A stretch of 23,576 bases of DNA. Origin: a virus. The stretch covers positions 1 to 23,576 of the IMG/VR virus record IMGVR_UViG_3300048084_000001, one strand, 5' to 3'. The notes under the pieces were generated by a model. It was not told where the DNA came from, searched no databases, and saw nothing but the letters and a program-made list of their open reading frames with translations. The number at the start of each line of letters is the position of its first letter. The stretch's first letter is position 1. A program made the translations under genes and the position numbers. This document shows positions 5,384-10,622 of this stretch, piece by piece.

Positions 5384-6197
5384 TGGCAGCGACCTCCTCA
5401 TCGGTCAGGTGTGCGACCGGCACACCGATACGGCTGTTGTCCTCGACCGACGCACGAGCCCGCGCCACCTGGAGGATGTGCAGGAACTCCCGATGCACGG
5501 GCGGGTCGGTCTCCACGGGAACCATCTCGATCCGGTCGGGCAGGATCTGCACCACGAACGTGGCGTCCACGACGGGCATGGGCCCTTCAGACTTCGGTCC
5601 GCTCATCTGGCACAGGTCGGCGTACCGGTAGCCCGCGAGCTGCCAAGCCACCTCCTCGTACACGCGCGGCTGGCGCTTGAAGTCGATCAGTGCCGACACC
5701 CCGCGCCGGTGCAGCATGCCCATCGCGTCCGGCGTACCGCCGTACTTCCACGTCGTGTGGGCAATCGGGAACTCGTTCGCCCAGGACTCCCACTGCTCCC
5801 GGTCCATCCAGCGGGCGAGCGCTTCGGCCTGCGGGCGCTGTTCCTCGGTGACGGTGATCTCCTCGTCGCGCGACAGCTTCTCGGCGATCAGGTGCAGCGC
5901 CGTACCGGCCCCGGACGCCTGGTCCCGGACCTTGTTCCGGGCGCCCATGAGCTCGGCCAGCCGGTCAGTGGTCGACATCCCCGCGAGCTGGTCCCAGTTG
6001 TCCACGGCGTGCGCGGCGGTGACCTTCGCGGCCCACCCGATCAGCGCCTCCGTGGACAGGGTTTTGAGGGCGGTGGTGACGCCGTACAGCTTGTGCGGGT
6101 CCGACTTCCGGTAGCGCCCGGGGCACTGGCAGTCCAGGCGGTAGGCGTGCCACTGCCGGCCCCACGCGGTCCCGGTCACCTTCTCTAGACGGGCCAT
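5376..6197 (-). CDS. PD-(D/E)XK exonuclease (Cas4/RecB-like), RecT partner
   Basis: 273 aa from an ATG overlapping the upstream gene by 13 nt. It belongs to the PD-(D/E)XK nuclease superfamily: a GTALH motif at 98-102, GGTPDAMG at 153-160 (D157), ALIDFKRQ at 169-176 (D172, K174) and QLAGY at 186-190, which together are the RecB/Cas4 family motifs I to IV. C23 and C25 near the N-terminus (LDCQCPG) do not make a full Cas4 iron-sulfur cluster. The enzyme would resect double-stranded DNA ends 5' to 3' so that RecT, encoded next with an 8-nt overlap, can load. This is the functional equivalent of lambda exo/bet. No host-type helicase domain is present. Confidence 0.88.
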   Translation of the reverse strand: MARLEKVTGTAWGRQWHAYRLDCQCPGRYRKSDPHKLYGVTTALKTLSTEALIGWAAKVTAAHAVDNWDQLAGMSTTDRLAELMGARNKVRDQASGAGTALHLIAEKLSRDEEITVTEEQRPQAEALARWMDREQWESWANEFPIAHTTWKYGGTPDAMGMLHRRGVSALIDFKRQPRVYEEVAWQLAGYRYADLCQMSGPKSEGPMPVVDATFVVQILPDRIEMVPVETDPPVHREFLHILQVARARASVEDNSRIGVPVAHLTDEEVAASE

Positions 6198-6433
6198 GTG
6201 GTCACCCCTTCGAACAGCACCTCAGTCACTTGGAAGTCCCGGACGTCTACGAAGTCGTACTCACCGGGCGTGCGGGTCACCTTCCACGGCAACCCGTCCT
6301 CGTCAAAATCCGGTTCCCAGGTCCCCACGACCGGTTCACCGGGCCAGTAGCCGTCCACACGGCGACCAATGACCACGGCTCCCCACTGGAGCGAGCCGGC
6401 AGGGGTTCCCTCGATCGGGGCGCGCGGGCTCAT
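6185..6433 (-). CDS. Hypothetical protein (82 aa)
   Basis: 82 aa from an ATG overlapping the upstream stop (ATGA). It has an SLQWGAVVIGRRVDGYWPG opening and an acidic, beta-rich body (WEPDFDEDGLPWKVTRTPG, DFVDVRDFQVTEVLF). No catalytic or metal motif is visible. It overlaps the exonuclease gene by 13 nt. Function unknown. The longer reading frame upstream of this ATG duplicates the preceding gene's DNA in another frame and is not used. Confidence 0.62.
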   Translation of the reverse strand: MSPRAPIEGTPAGSLQWGAVVIGRRVDGYWPGEPVVGTWEPDFDEDGLPWKVTRTPGEYDFVDVRDFQVTEVLFEGVTTWPV

Positions 6434-6759
6434 AGGTCCACCCCGGGGGCAAGGATCTCGACAAGCTCCAGGTCCCTGCTGTTGATCCACCCGCCGTGCT
6501 GGGCGGCGGCACGCCAGCGGTGGTGAAACATCTCGTTGTCCGACTGGGCGGACAAGACGTAGATCTGCTCCGACGCCTCGCCGGACCGGCGGGCCCGGAT
6601 GACCGCACCCAGCCCGGTCGGGAACTCCGGGATCTGCCCACGGATCAGGTAGGCGATCGCGATGGCGTCGCCCCCGTCCAGGTCCAGCCTGTACAGGACG
6701 TACTGCCAGTCCGCCGGGGTCAGCTCAATCGAGACGGGACGCTCGGTCGAATCGCTCAC
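6430..6759 (-). CDS. Hypothetical protein (109 aa)
   Basis: 109 aa from GTG, overlapping the preceding gene by 35 nt. It has a mixed alpha/beta profile: SIELTPADWQYVLYRL, then a Gly/Asp turn and DAIAIAYLIRGQIPEFPTGLG, an Arg-rich stretch, and a C-terminal INSRDLELVEILAPG segment. No cysteine, membrane or nuclease motif is visible. It is followed by an ATGA junction. I do not recognise a family. Its place just ahead of the recombination genes is the only functional hint. Confidence 0.65.
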   Translation of the reverse strand: MSDSTERPVSIELTPADWQYVLYRLDLDGGDAIAIAYLIRGQIPEFPTGLGAVIRARRSGEASEQIYVLSAQSDNEMFHHRWRAAAQHGGWINSRDLELVEILAPGVDL

Positions 6760-7084
6760 GGGTCAGCTCCTCTCGCTTCTTACTGCGCTGGCGCTCGATC
6801 CACGCCATCCGCTCGGTCACTGCCACGTCGATCTCCTGCTTGACCTTGGTCAGCTCCTCGCCAACCCGCTTCTCCAAGATCAGCCACAGCACGTCACCGA
6901 GCTCGACCGCGAGCGGCTGGGGCAGGGCGTCCGTGATCCGCTTCGCGAGGGCGGGCCGGCCGAGCGCGTGACGGAGCTTGTACTCAGCCGACCAAGGCGG
7001 AACGGGCCGGACCTCCTGGGCGCGCTGAGCGGCCAGAGCGGCGGCCACCCCCTCATCGTGGTCAGCCCACCGGGCGTCGTTCAC
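6725..7084 (-). CDS. Helical hypothetical protein (119 aa)
   Basis: 119 aa from GTG at 7084, which overlaps the stop of the membrane protein gene (GTGA). After an acidic N-terminus (NDARWADHDEG) it is almost wholly helical. A leucine-rich stretch (LPQPLAVELGDVLWLILEKRVGEELTKV) runs into a highly charged helix with many Lys, Arg and Glu (RMAWIERQRSKKREELTRERF), possibly a coiled coil. The strongly basic C-terminal helix could bind nucleic acid. No family is recognised. The same frame extends further upstream, but that part is a shadow of the membrane protein gene. Confidence 0.65.
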   Translation of the reverse strand: MNDARWADHDEGVAAALAAQRAQEVRPVPPWSAEYKLRHALGRPALAKRITDALPQPLAVELGDVLWLILEKRVGEELTKVKQEIDVAVTERMAWIERQRSKKREELTRERFDRASRLD

Positions 7085-7674
7085 CGCTCCTCCTCGACCT
7101 TCACCGTGTACTTGGTGTTGGCGGCGTTCACCTGGACGAAGTACTCGCCAGGCGCCTTGCGCAGCACGATGGAGTCCGATGCGCTGTCGGCGTTGTCGAT
7201 CATCGCGACCGGCAGGCCACCGTCCTTGTGCAAGTCGGTGCCCTCGTCCAACAGGTAGATCGCGCCCACCATGAACTCCGACTGGGTGAACTTCCACGTC
7301 ACCCGGATCTTGCCGCCGGTGGTCCGGATCGTGTCGGAGGTCTTCTCGGTGCCACCGGTGACGGTGGCGAGCGGCACCCACTTCTTCGCGGCAGGCGGCG
7401 CCGTGGTCTTCGGGGCACCGGCCTTGGTGGTGATCGAGGTAGGGAGCTCAGCCGTCTTGCCCGGGTCAGTCGCAGTGCCGATCATGCCGGCCACGATGAC
7501 CAGCCCGAGGAGGAAGGCGATCAGTCCGCCGAACCAGCGCCACGCGGTCCGCTTCTTGCGGGGCGGGGTCGGGGGTGCCGGCGGCTGGGAGTAGGGGCCC
7601 GGCTGTCCGGAGCCGTACGAGTAGTCCGGTACGGCGGGTGTCTGCCAGGACGGATGGGCGTTGTTGTCGTTCAC
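7081..7674 (-). CDS. Membrane-anchored protein with exported domain
   Basis: 197 aa from GTG at 7674 with AAAGG 8 nt upstream. Residues 1-40 are Pro/Gly/Tyr-rich and end in a basic KKR cluster; residues 48-68 are one membrane helix (GGLIAFLLGLVIVAGMIGTA). After a Thr/Pro/Lys linker comes a beta-rich domain (about 100-197) with TGGKIRVTWKFTQSEFMVGAIYLL and, near the end, PGEYFVQVNAANTKYTVKVEEE. By the positive-inside rule the C-terminal domain faces outward. The shape matches many actinobacterial surface-domain proteins. It lies just downstream of the XRE regulator, where temperate phages often keep superinfection-exclusion or lysogenic-conversion genes; that role is inference. Confidence 0.75.
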   Translation of the reverse strand: MNDNNAHPSWQTPAVPDYSYGSGQPGPYSQPPAPPTPPRKKRTAWRWFGGLIAFLLGLVIVAGMIGTATDPGKTAELPTSITTKAGAPKTTAPPAAKKWVPLATVTGGTEKTSDTIRTTGGKIRVTWKFTQSEFMVGAIYLLDEGTDLHKDGGLPVAMIDNADSASDSIVLRKAPGEYFVQVNAANTKYTVKVEEER

Positions 7675-7714
7675 GGTGGTGCCTTTCTGGGATGGGAAGT
7701 TGTTGCCTGTGGCC

Positions 7715-7736
7715 CTCAGATCCGGTCGGATTTGAG
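7715..7736. repeat. 22-bp imperfect dyad after the XRE gene
   Basis: CTCAGATCCG and CGGATTTGAG face each other across GT, with one G/T position in ten. It lies 7 nt beyond the stop codon of the XRE gene in the leftward direction. It could be a terminator stem (no T-run follows) or an operator for the next gene; it does not share the TGACG motif of the divergent control region. Confidence 0.45.
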
Positions 7737-7742
7737 ACAGCC

Positions 7743-7958
7743 CTAGTCGTTGAGGAGCTTGGACGGCTCCATGTCCAGCGCGTTGGCGAGCACTTCGAGC
7801 CGGGCCAGGGTGATGTTCACGTTGTCGTTGAGGATCGCGGTGAGGGCCGGCCGGCTCATGCCGACCTTGTTCGCGAAGTCCTCCTGCTTGATCTGCCGGC
7901 GGGCGAGCTCGCCCCGGAGATTGGCCGCTACTCGGCCATTCAGAGTGAGGGTTTCCAT
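7743..7958 (-). CDS. XRE-family HTH transcriptional regulator (Cro/CI-like)
   Basis: 71 aa from the ATG at 7958; upstream in-frame sequence is promoter DNA. It is essentially one lambda-repressor-type helix-turn-helix domain. Helix 2 is about residues 25-33 (QEDFANKVG), helix 3 is 35-44 (SRPALTAILN), then TLARLEVLANALDMEPSKLL completes the five-helix fold. There is no C-terminal dimerisation or cleavage domain, so it is Cro-sized. It is the first gene of the leftward early side and is divergent from the small rightward operon. Three TGACG repeats and its own promoter lie immediately upstream, suggesting autoregulation. It could be the immunity repressor or a Cro-like early regulator. Confidence 0.88.
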   Translation of the reverse strand: METLTLNGRVAANLRGELARRQIKQEDFANKVGMSRPALTAILNDNVNITLARLEVLANALDMEPSKLLND

Positions 7959-7965
7959 GACGAGG

Positions 7966-7994
7966 ATCTTGCAGGTTAGCTGACGTGATGTCAA
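7966..7994 (-). promoter_or_regulatory. Leftward promoter of the XRE gene, leaderless
   Basis: A perfect -35 TTGACA (7994-7989), a 17-bp spacer and a -10 CAAGAT (7971-7966) are followed 7 nt later by the ATG of the XRE gene. Transcription should start at or next to that A, and no ribosome-binding site is present, so the mRNA is predicted to be leaderless, as is common in actinobacteria. Confidence 0.7.
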
Positions 7995-8026
7995 GTTCCG
8001 CTGACGCTTGCGCTCCTGGGCTGACG
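7979..8026. promoter_or_regulatory. Three GCTGACG direct repeats, probable operators
   Basis: GCTGACG occurs at 7979-7985, 8000-8006 and 8020-8026, spaced 21 and 20 bp, so all copies face the same side of the helix. The first extends to the dyad TGACGTGATGTCA (7981-7993), which covers the -35 of the XRE promoter. The third lies in the spacer of the rightward promoter. They are the best candidates for binding sites of the XRE protein and could control both directions. Confidence 0.6.
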
Positions 8027-8037
8027 TGGCGTACCGT
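8008..8037 (+). promoter_or_regulatory. Rightward promoter of the small operon
   Basis: TTGCGC (8008-8013), an 18-bp spacer and TACCGT (8032-8037) fit a sigma-70-type actinobacterial promoter. Transcription would begin near 8044, leaving a leader of about 29 nt with GGAGG at 8062-8066 and the ATG at 8073. A GCTGACG repeat sits within the spacer. Confidence 0.5.
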
Positions 8038-8072
8038 CTCACTCGGAGACGCACCCACACTGGAGGACGGCG

Positions 8073-8399
8073 ATGAACAAGCACACGATCACCCACCCGG
8101 ACGGCACCACGAGCACCCGGAACAGCAAGACCCGCACCTACCTGTACTGCGTGGAAGTGTTCAGCGACGGGAGTTACGGCGTCGTCGGCTGGGCGGGCAA
8201 CCTTCAGAACGCTCTCAAGACTCAGCGGCAGTGGCAGAAGGTCTACCCGGGCGCCACGGTGCGCGACGTGGACAAGCCCAAGCTTGAGGACTGCCAGCGC
8301 TGCGACGGCACCGGCCAGCTTCCCCGGTACAACGGGCAGGGTGGTTACATCGGCGGCGGCGCATGTGACGTGTGCAAGGGTCACGGTGTGGTCCGATGA
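8073..8399 (+). CDS. Small protein with DnaJ-type CxxCxGxG pair
   Basis: 108 aa, first gene of the rightward operon, with GGAGG 6 nt before the ATG. The N-terminal two thirds is a beta-rich domain (RTYLYCVEVFSDGSYGVVGW) with the helix NLQNALKTQRQWQKVYPG. The C-terminus carries two CxxCxGxG units: CQRCDGTG at 74-81 and CDVCKGHG at 98-105. This is one complete DnaJ-type zinc site, where the four Cys bind one zinc ion. There is no J domain, so it is not a DnaJ chaperone; the module may bind protein or nucleic acid. It ends in an ATGA overlap with the next gene. Function unknown. Its position under operator-like repeats suggests tight control. Confidence 0.8.
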   Translation: MNKHTITHPDGTTSTRNSKTRTYLYCVEVFSDGSYGVVGWAGNLQNALKTQRQWQKVYPGATVRDVDKPKLEDCQRCDGTGQLPRYNGQGGYIGGGACDVCKGHGVVR

Positions 8400-8701
8400 G
8401 CCTGGACAGGATGTACCGCCTCAGGTGCGACGTGTCCACGATGCTCATGGACCGGGTGATGGCCACGACCGCGAACGGCGACACGTTCTCGAAGGACCTG
8501 GACGCGACCCGGGAGGAACGGCACGCCCAGGAGATCGGGTGCGCCAACTTCGGTCCGCTTGATAACGATGCCCGGAAGTCTCGTAGCGCGGCCACGTCGG
8601 CTGGCTGGGTCCGCCGCAGGACCGAGCGGCCGATCTACGGTGGCGCAACCGCGACGACCAAGGTTTTCTATGACCTCTGCCCGCACTGCGCCGCGCTGTG
8701 A
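8396..8701 (+). CDS. Hypothetical protein ending in CPHC (101 aa)
   Basis: 101 aa, the ATG overlapping the previous stop (ATGA). An N-terminal helix (RMYRLRCDVSTMLMDRVM) is followed by a charged region and a C-terminal GWVRRR...YDLCPHC element. The 'GW...DLCP.C' ending is a half zinc ribbon seen in small actinobacterial proteins; with C49 or C11 it could complete a metal site. It is translationally coupled on both sides (GTGA to the next gene). No family name can be given. Together with the first gene it gives this operon two probable zinc proteins in a row. Confidence 0.7.
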   Translation: MSLDRMYRLRCDVSTMLMDRVMATTANGDTFSKDLDATREERHAQEIGCANFGPLDNDARKSRSAATSAGWVRRRTERPIYGGATATTKVFYDLCPHCAAL

Positions 8702-8916
8702 CCGGCACGATGGCGGTCGCGACGCCCGGCGACATGCTGGTGTGGCTCGCTGTGATCTGGGCTGTGTTCCGGGCCATGGACACGGTGATCCTCCTCGGGT
8801 CGGTGACGGGGACGGCCGTCACCGGGGCGGTCCGGAGGCGTTGGCATCGCCGCCGGGCCGCCCGCAAGTGGCAGGCGTTCAAGGACGCGCACCCTGACCT
8901 ATTCGAGGGGAGGTAA
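8698..8916 (+). CDS. Small membrane protein (72 aa)
   Basis: 72 aa from a GTG overlapping the previous stop (GTGA); an in-frame ATG four codons later is an alternative. A hydrophobic stretch (about residues 12-42, VWLAVIWAVF and VILLGSVTGTAVTGAV) can form one long or two short membrane helices. It is followed by a strongly basic segment (RRRWHRRRAARKW), which should keep the C-terminus in the cytoplasm, and an FKDAHPDLFEG tail. No family is recognised. A membrane protein co-transcribed with zinc proteins next to the immunity control could act in exclusion or lysis control. Confidence 0.68.
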   Translation: MTGTMAVATPGDMLVWLAVIWAVFRAMDTVILLGSVTGTAVTGAVRRRWHRRRAARKWQAFKDAHPDLFEGR

Positions 8917-8919
8917 ACC

Positions 8920-9075
8920 ATGGGGATCGGTGGCAAGAAGAAGGCAGCCGACGACGACAGCAACCGGACGCCGGAGCGGAAGGTGCGGCGGTCGAACAAC
9001 CGGCGCACGCTGAACGCTGACGAGAAGAAGCGGATCAGCACCACGAAGCACTCAACGCGAGACGCGGGCCGCTAA
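8920..9075 (+). CDS. Basic 51-aa protein
   Basis: A 51-codon frame from an ATG with GGGGAGG about 7 nt upstream, ending at TAA (9073-9075). The product is highly charged: GKKKAADDDSN, then a run with RKVRRSNNRR and DEKKRISTTKH, about one third Lys+Arg. It has no hydrophobic core and is probably disordered or nucleic-acid-binding. It closes the rightward operon and lies 17 nt before the stem of the bidirectional hairpin. The start signal is the strongest argument that it is real. Confidence 0.6.
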   Translation: MGIGGKKKAADDDSNRTPERKVRRSNNRRTLNADEKKRISTTKHSTRDAGR

Positions 9076-9092
9076 ATACTTAGGGCCTGAAC

Positions 9093-9133
9093 GCGACGAA
9101 CCCCCCAGGGAAGCGCTCTGGGGGGTTCGTCGC
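9093..9133. terminator. Bidirectional hairpin terminator between convergent genes
   Basis: A perfect 16-bp stem (GCGACGAACCCCCCAG at 9093-9108, complement at 9118-9133) encloses a 9-nt loop. It sits in the 84-bp gap between the rightward small operon and the 3' end of the leftward late genes. There is no clear T-run on either strand, as is usual in GC-rich actinobacteria. It would stop transcription from both sides. Confidence 0.85.
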
Positions 9134-9159
9134 ATCTGGAGTCGCACGCGAGAGGCAGC

Positions 9160-9351
9160 CTACAGGCGGTCGGTGTTGTGTTCGAACAGGTCCGGTGACA
9201 GCACGAGCAGGATGCCGCCGCAGACCGAGCAGACGAGATGCCCGTTCTTCACGGTGGGGTCGGTGGCGTGGATGCCGTTGACCGGTGGCGGCACGTAGCC
9301 GGGGTCGTACTTCAGGCCCGGGTCACCGTCCGGGATCGGGGCTTCGGTCAT
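9160..9351 (-). CDS. Small CxxC protein after holin (63 aa)
   Basis: 63 aa from an ATG overlapping the holin stop (ATGA). The N-terminal half is Pro/Asp/Gly-rich (PDGDPGLKYDPGYVPPP) and the rest contains one CxxC (LVCSVCGG) followed by a hydrophobic ILLVLSP. A single CxxC might form half a zinc knuckle, with H56 and H32 nearby as possible ligands. It is the last gene of the late operon. Function unknown; it may belong to the lysis group by position only. Confidence 0.65.
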   Translation of the reverse strand: MTEAPIPDGDPGLKYDPGYVPPPVNGIHATDPTVKNGHLVCSVCGGILLVLSPDLFEHNTDRL

Positions 9352-9605
9352 CACGCCTCCTCGGTGGGCGGGGGCACGGGGGTGGCCTTCGCCTTGTTCC
9401 GGAGAGCGTAGACCGTGCCGCCGGACACGGCCGCGCCACCGACACACCAGCACGCCGCGATGACCAGCTCGTTGCCGGTGACGCCGTTCTCGGCCGCTCC
9501 GGTGAGGTAGGCGGCGCCGGGTGCCAGGAAGCCGACCACGGCGGCGCCTACGGCCTTGGCTGGACCCCAGGTCTGCACGAACCACTGCGGGGCCGGCGTG
9601 CTCAT
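9351..9605 (-). CDS. Holin, two transmembrane segments
   Basis: 84 aa from an ATG overlapping the endolysin stop (ATGA). Two hydrophobic segments, about residues 18-36 (AVGAAVVGFLAPGAAYLTG) and 45-68 (NELVIAACWCVGGAAVSGG), are joined by a short turn, and the C-terminal tail is basic then Pro/Glu-rich (RNKAKATPVPPPTEE). Size, two-helix topology and position right after the endolysin are the marks of a class II holin. It would form membrane lesions that release the endolysin at the programmed time. Longer versions of this frame upstream are shadows of the endolysin gene. Confidence 0.85.
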   Translation of the reverse strand: MSTPAPQWFVQTWGPAKAVGAAVVGFLAPGAAYLTGAAENGVTGNELVIAACWCVGGAAVSGGTVYALRNKAKATPVPPPTEEA

Positions 9606-10237
9606 GAGGACCAGAGCGGCCGGTAGAACGCGAACAGAAGGTCCTTGACCTCGGTGGGGGACTTGCCCTCGTCGAAGAGCTTCTTCGCGTAGAGCTCGCC
9701 TGCCTGGCGCCACGCGGTGGCCTGGATCTCGTACTTGTCGTCACCGCGACGCTGGTTGTCCAGCACGGCCTGGAGCTGTTCCGGGGTCATCTCGGTCTCC
9801 TCGTCTTGTGGGTGGGCCTTGAGGTATTGCGCCCAGGTCGTGTAGGCGACCTTCGGTCCGTCGTCTTTGCCGTTGCCCTTCAGCCCGTTGCGGCCGTTCT
9901 TGTAGGCGGTGACCTGGTCGGCCGCTCCGGCGGAGATGTCGCCGCCGATCGGGATCGCGTGAATGTGCGCGACCTTGAAGCCCTGGGCCACGGTCCGGTA
10001 CCAGGCAGCAAACCCGACCTGGCGCAACGCGGTCACCGCCCGGACGACCTGGACCTGGGCGAGGTCCTTGGCCCGCACATCCAGCGCGTCCCGGTCATGG
10101 GTGCCGGCCGAGTCGGGCACGGCGCCGGCGTTGTATCCGCCCTGGGTGATCACGAGTGGGAGGCCGGTCAGGCGGCGTGCCTCCCGCAGCATGTCCACGG
10201 TCCGCTGGGTGGTGTGGTGTCCTTCGAAGGTGATCAC
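9602..10237 (-). CDS. Endolysin, M15-type D-Ala-D-Ala/peptide carboxypeptidase
   Basis: 211 aa from GTG at 10237, with GGAGG 10 nt upstream. Residues about 1-100 match the M15A (hedgehog/DD-peptidase) fold: GTHDRDALDV at 46-54 supplies zinc ligands H47 and D53, and VAHIHAIPIGG at 89-99 supplies H91/H93. These enzymes cleave peptide bonds in the peptidoglycan stem. Residues about 150-211 form a helical region (TPEQLQAVLDNQRR, TEVKDLLFAFYRPLW) that may bind the cell wall, though no known binding domain is recognisable. There is no signal peptide, so export depends on the adjacent holin. Family call is strong, exact bond cleaved is not known. Confidence 0.85.
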   Translation of the reverse strand: MITFEGHHTTQRTVDMLREARRLTGLPLVITQGGYNAGAVPDSAGTHDRDALDVRAKDLAQVQVVRAVTALRQVGFAAWYRTVAQGFKVAHIHAIPIGGDISAGAADQVTAYKNGRNGLKGNGKDDGPKVAYTTWAQYLKAHPQDEETEMTPEQLQAVLDNQRRGDDKYEIQATAWRQAGELYAKKLFDEGKSPTEVKDLLFAFYRPLWSS

Positions 10238-10254
10238 GGGGTTGGGGCCTCCGG

Positions 10255-10593
10255 TTATTCGGGTGGTGCGGTGGGCGCGTCGGCCTCGCGGAGCCGGGCG
10301 CGGATGGCGTCGGCCGATCCGCCGGCGTTGAGGTCGCGGGCCTTCGCCTCCTGCTGGAGCTCAGCGAACTCCATGGACGTGTACGGGTCCTGGGTCTGGT
10401 CTGCGAGCTCGGCCGCTACGGCTTCGGCGCGCGCGGCCTCCTCGGCGGCCTTCTCCTCGGCGCTCTTGCGGGGCCGCCCCAACCGGGCGTCCCGACGCTC
10501 GGCCGCCTTCTCCAGGGCCTCCTGGATGGTGTAGCGCACGGGCTCCGGCGCCGGGGCCTCCACGGTCTCCCGCTGGGTTGCTCGCTTGGTCAT
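10255..10593 (-). CDS. SAP/HeH-like protein with charged coiled coil
   Basis: 112 aa from an ATG. The first half is a basic, Pro-containing N-terminus and a long charged helix very rich in Ala, Glu and Lys/Arg (KSAEEKAAEEAARAEAVAAE). Near the C-terminus lies a SAP or HeH-like motif: MEFAELQQEAKARDLNAGGS, followed by ADAIRARLREAD. The pattern 'L..eAk.rgLn..Gsk..li.RL.ea' is typical of SAP domains, which bind DNA in other proteins; in phages such motifs also occur in structural proteins. It sits between the collagen-like protein and the endolysin. Function uncertain. Confidence 0.7.
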   Translation of the reverse strand: MTKRATQRETVEAPAPEPVRYTIQEALEKAAERRDARLGRPRKSAEEKAAEEAARAEAVAAELADQTQDPYTSMEFAELQQEAKARDLNAGGSADAIRARLREADAPTAPPE

Positions 10594-10622
10594 GGTGTCC
10601 TGCTCCGATCGGTCGGGGTGGG

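Noticed and set aside
5013-6188. 391-aa + strand frame opposite recT and the exonuclease
   Set aside because: Shadow of two genes whose families are clear; no start signal.
8073-8399. Reading the first gene of the rightward operon as a DnaJ chaperone
   Set aside because: There is only one zinc site and no J domain with an HPD motif.
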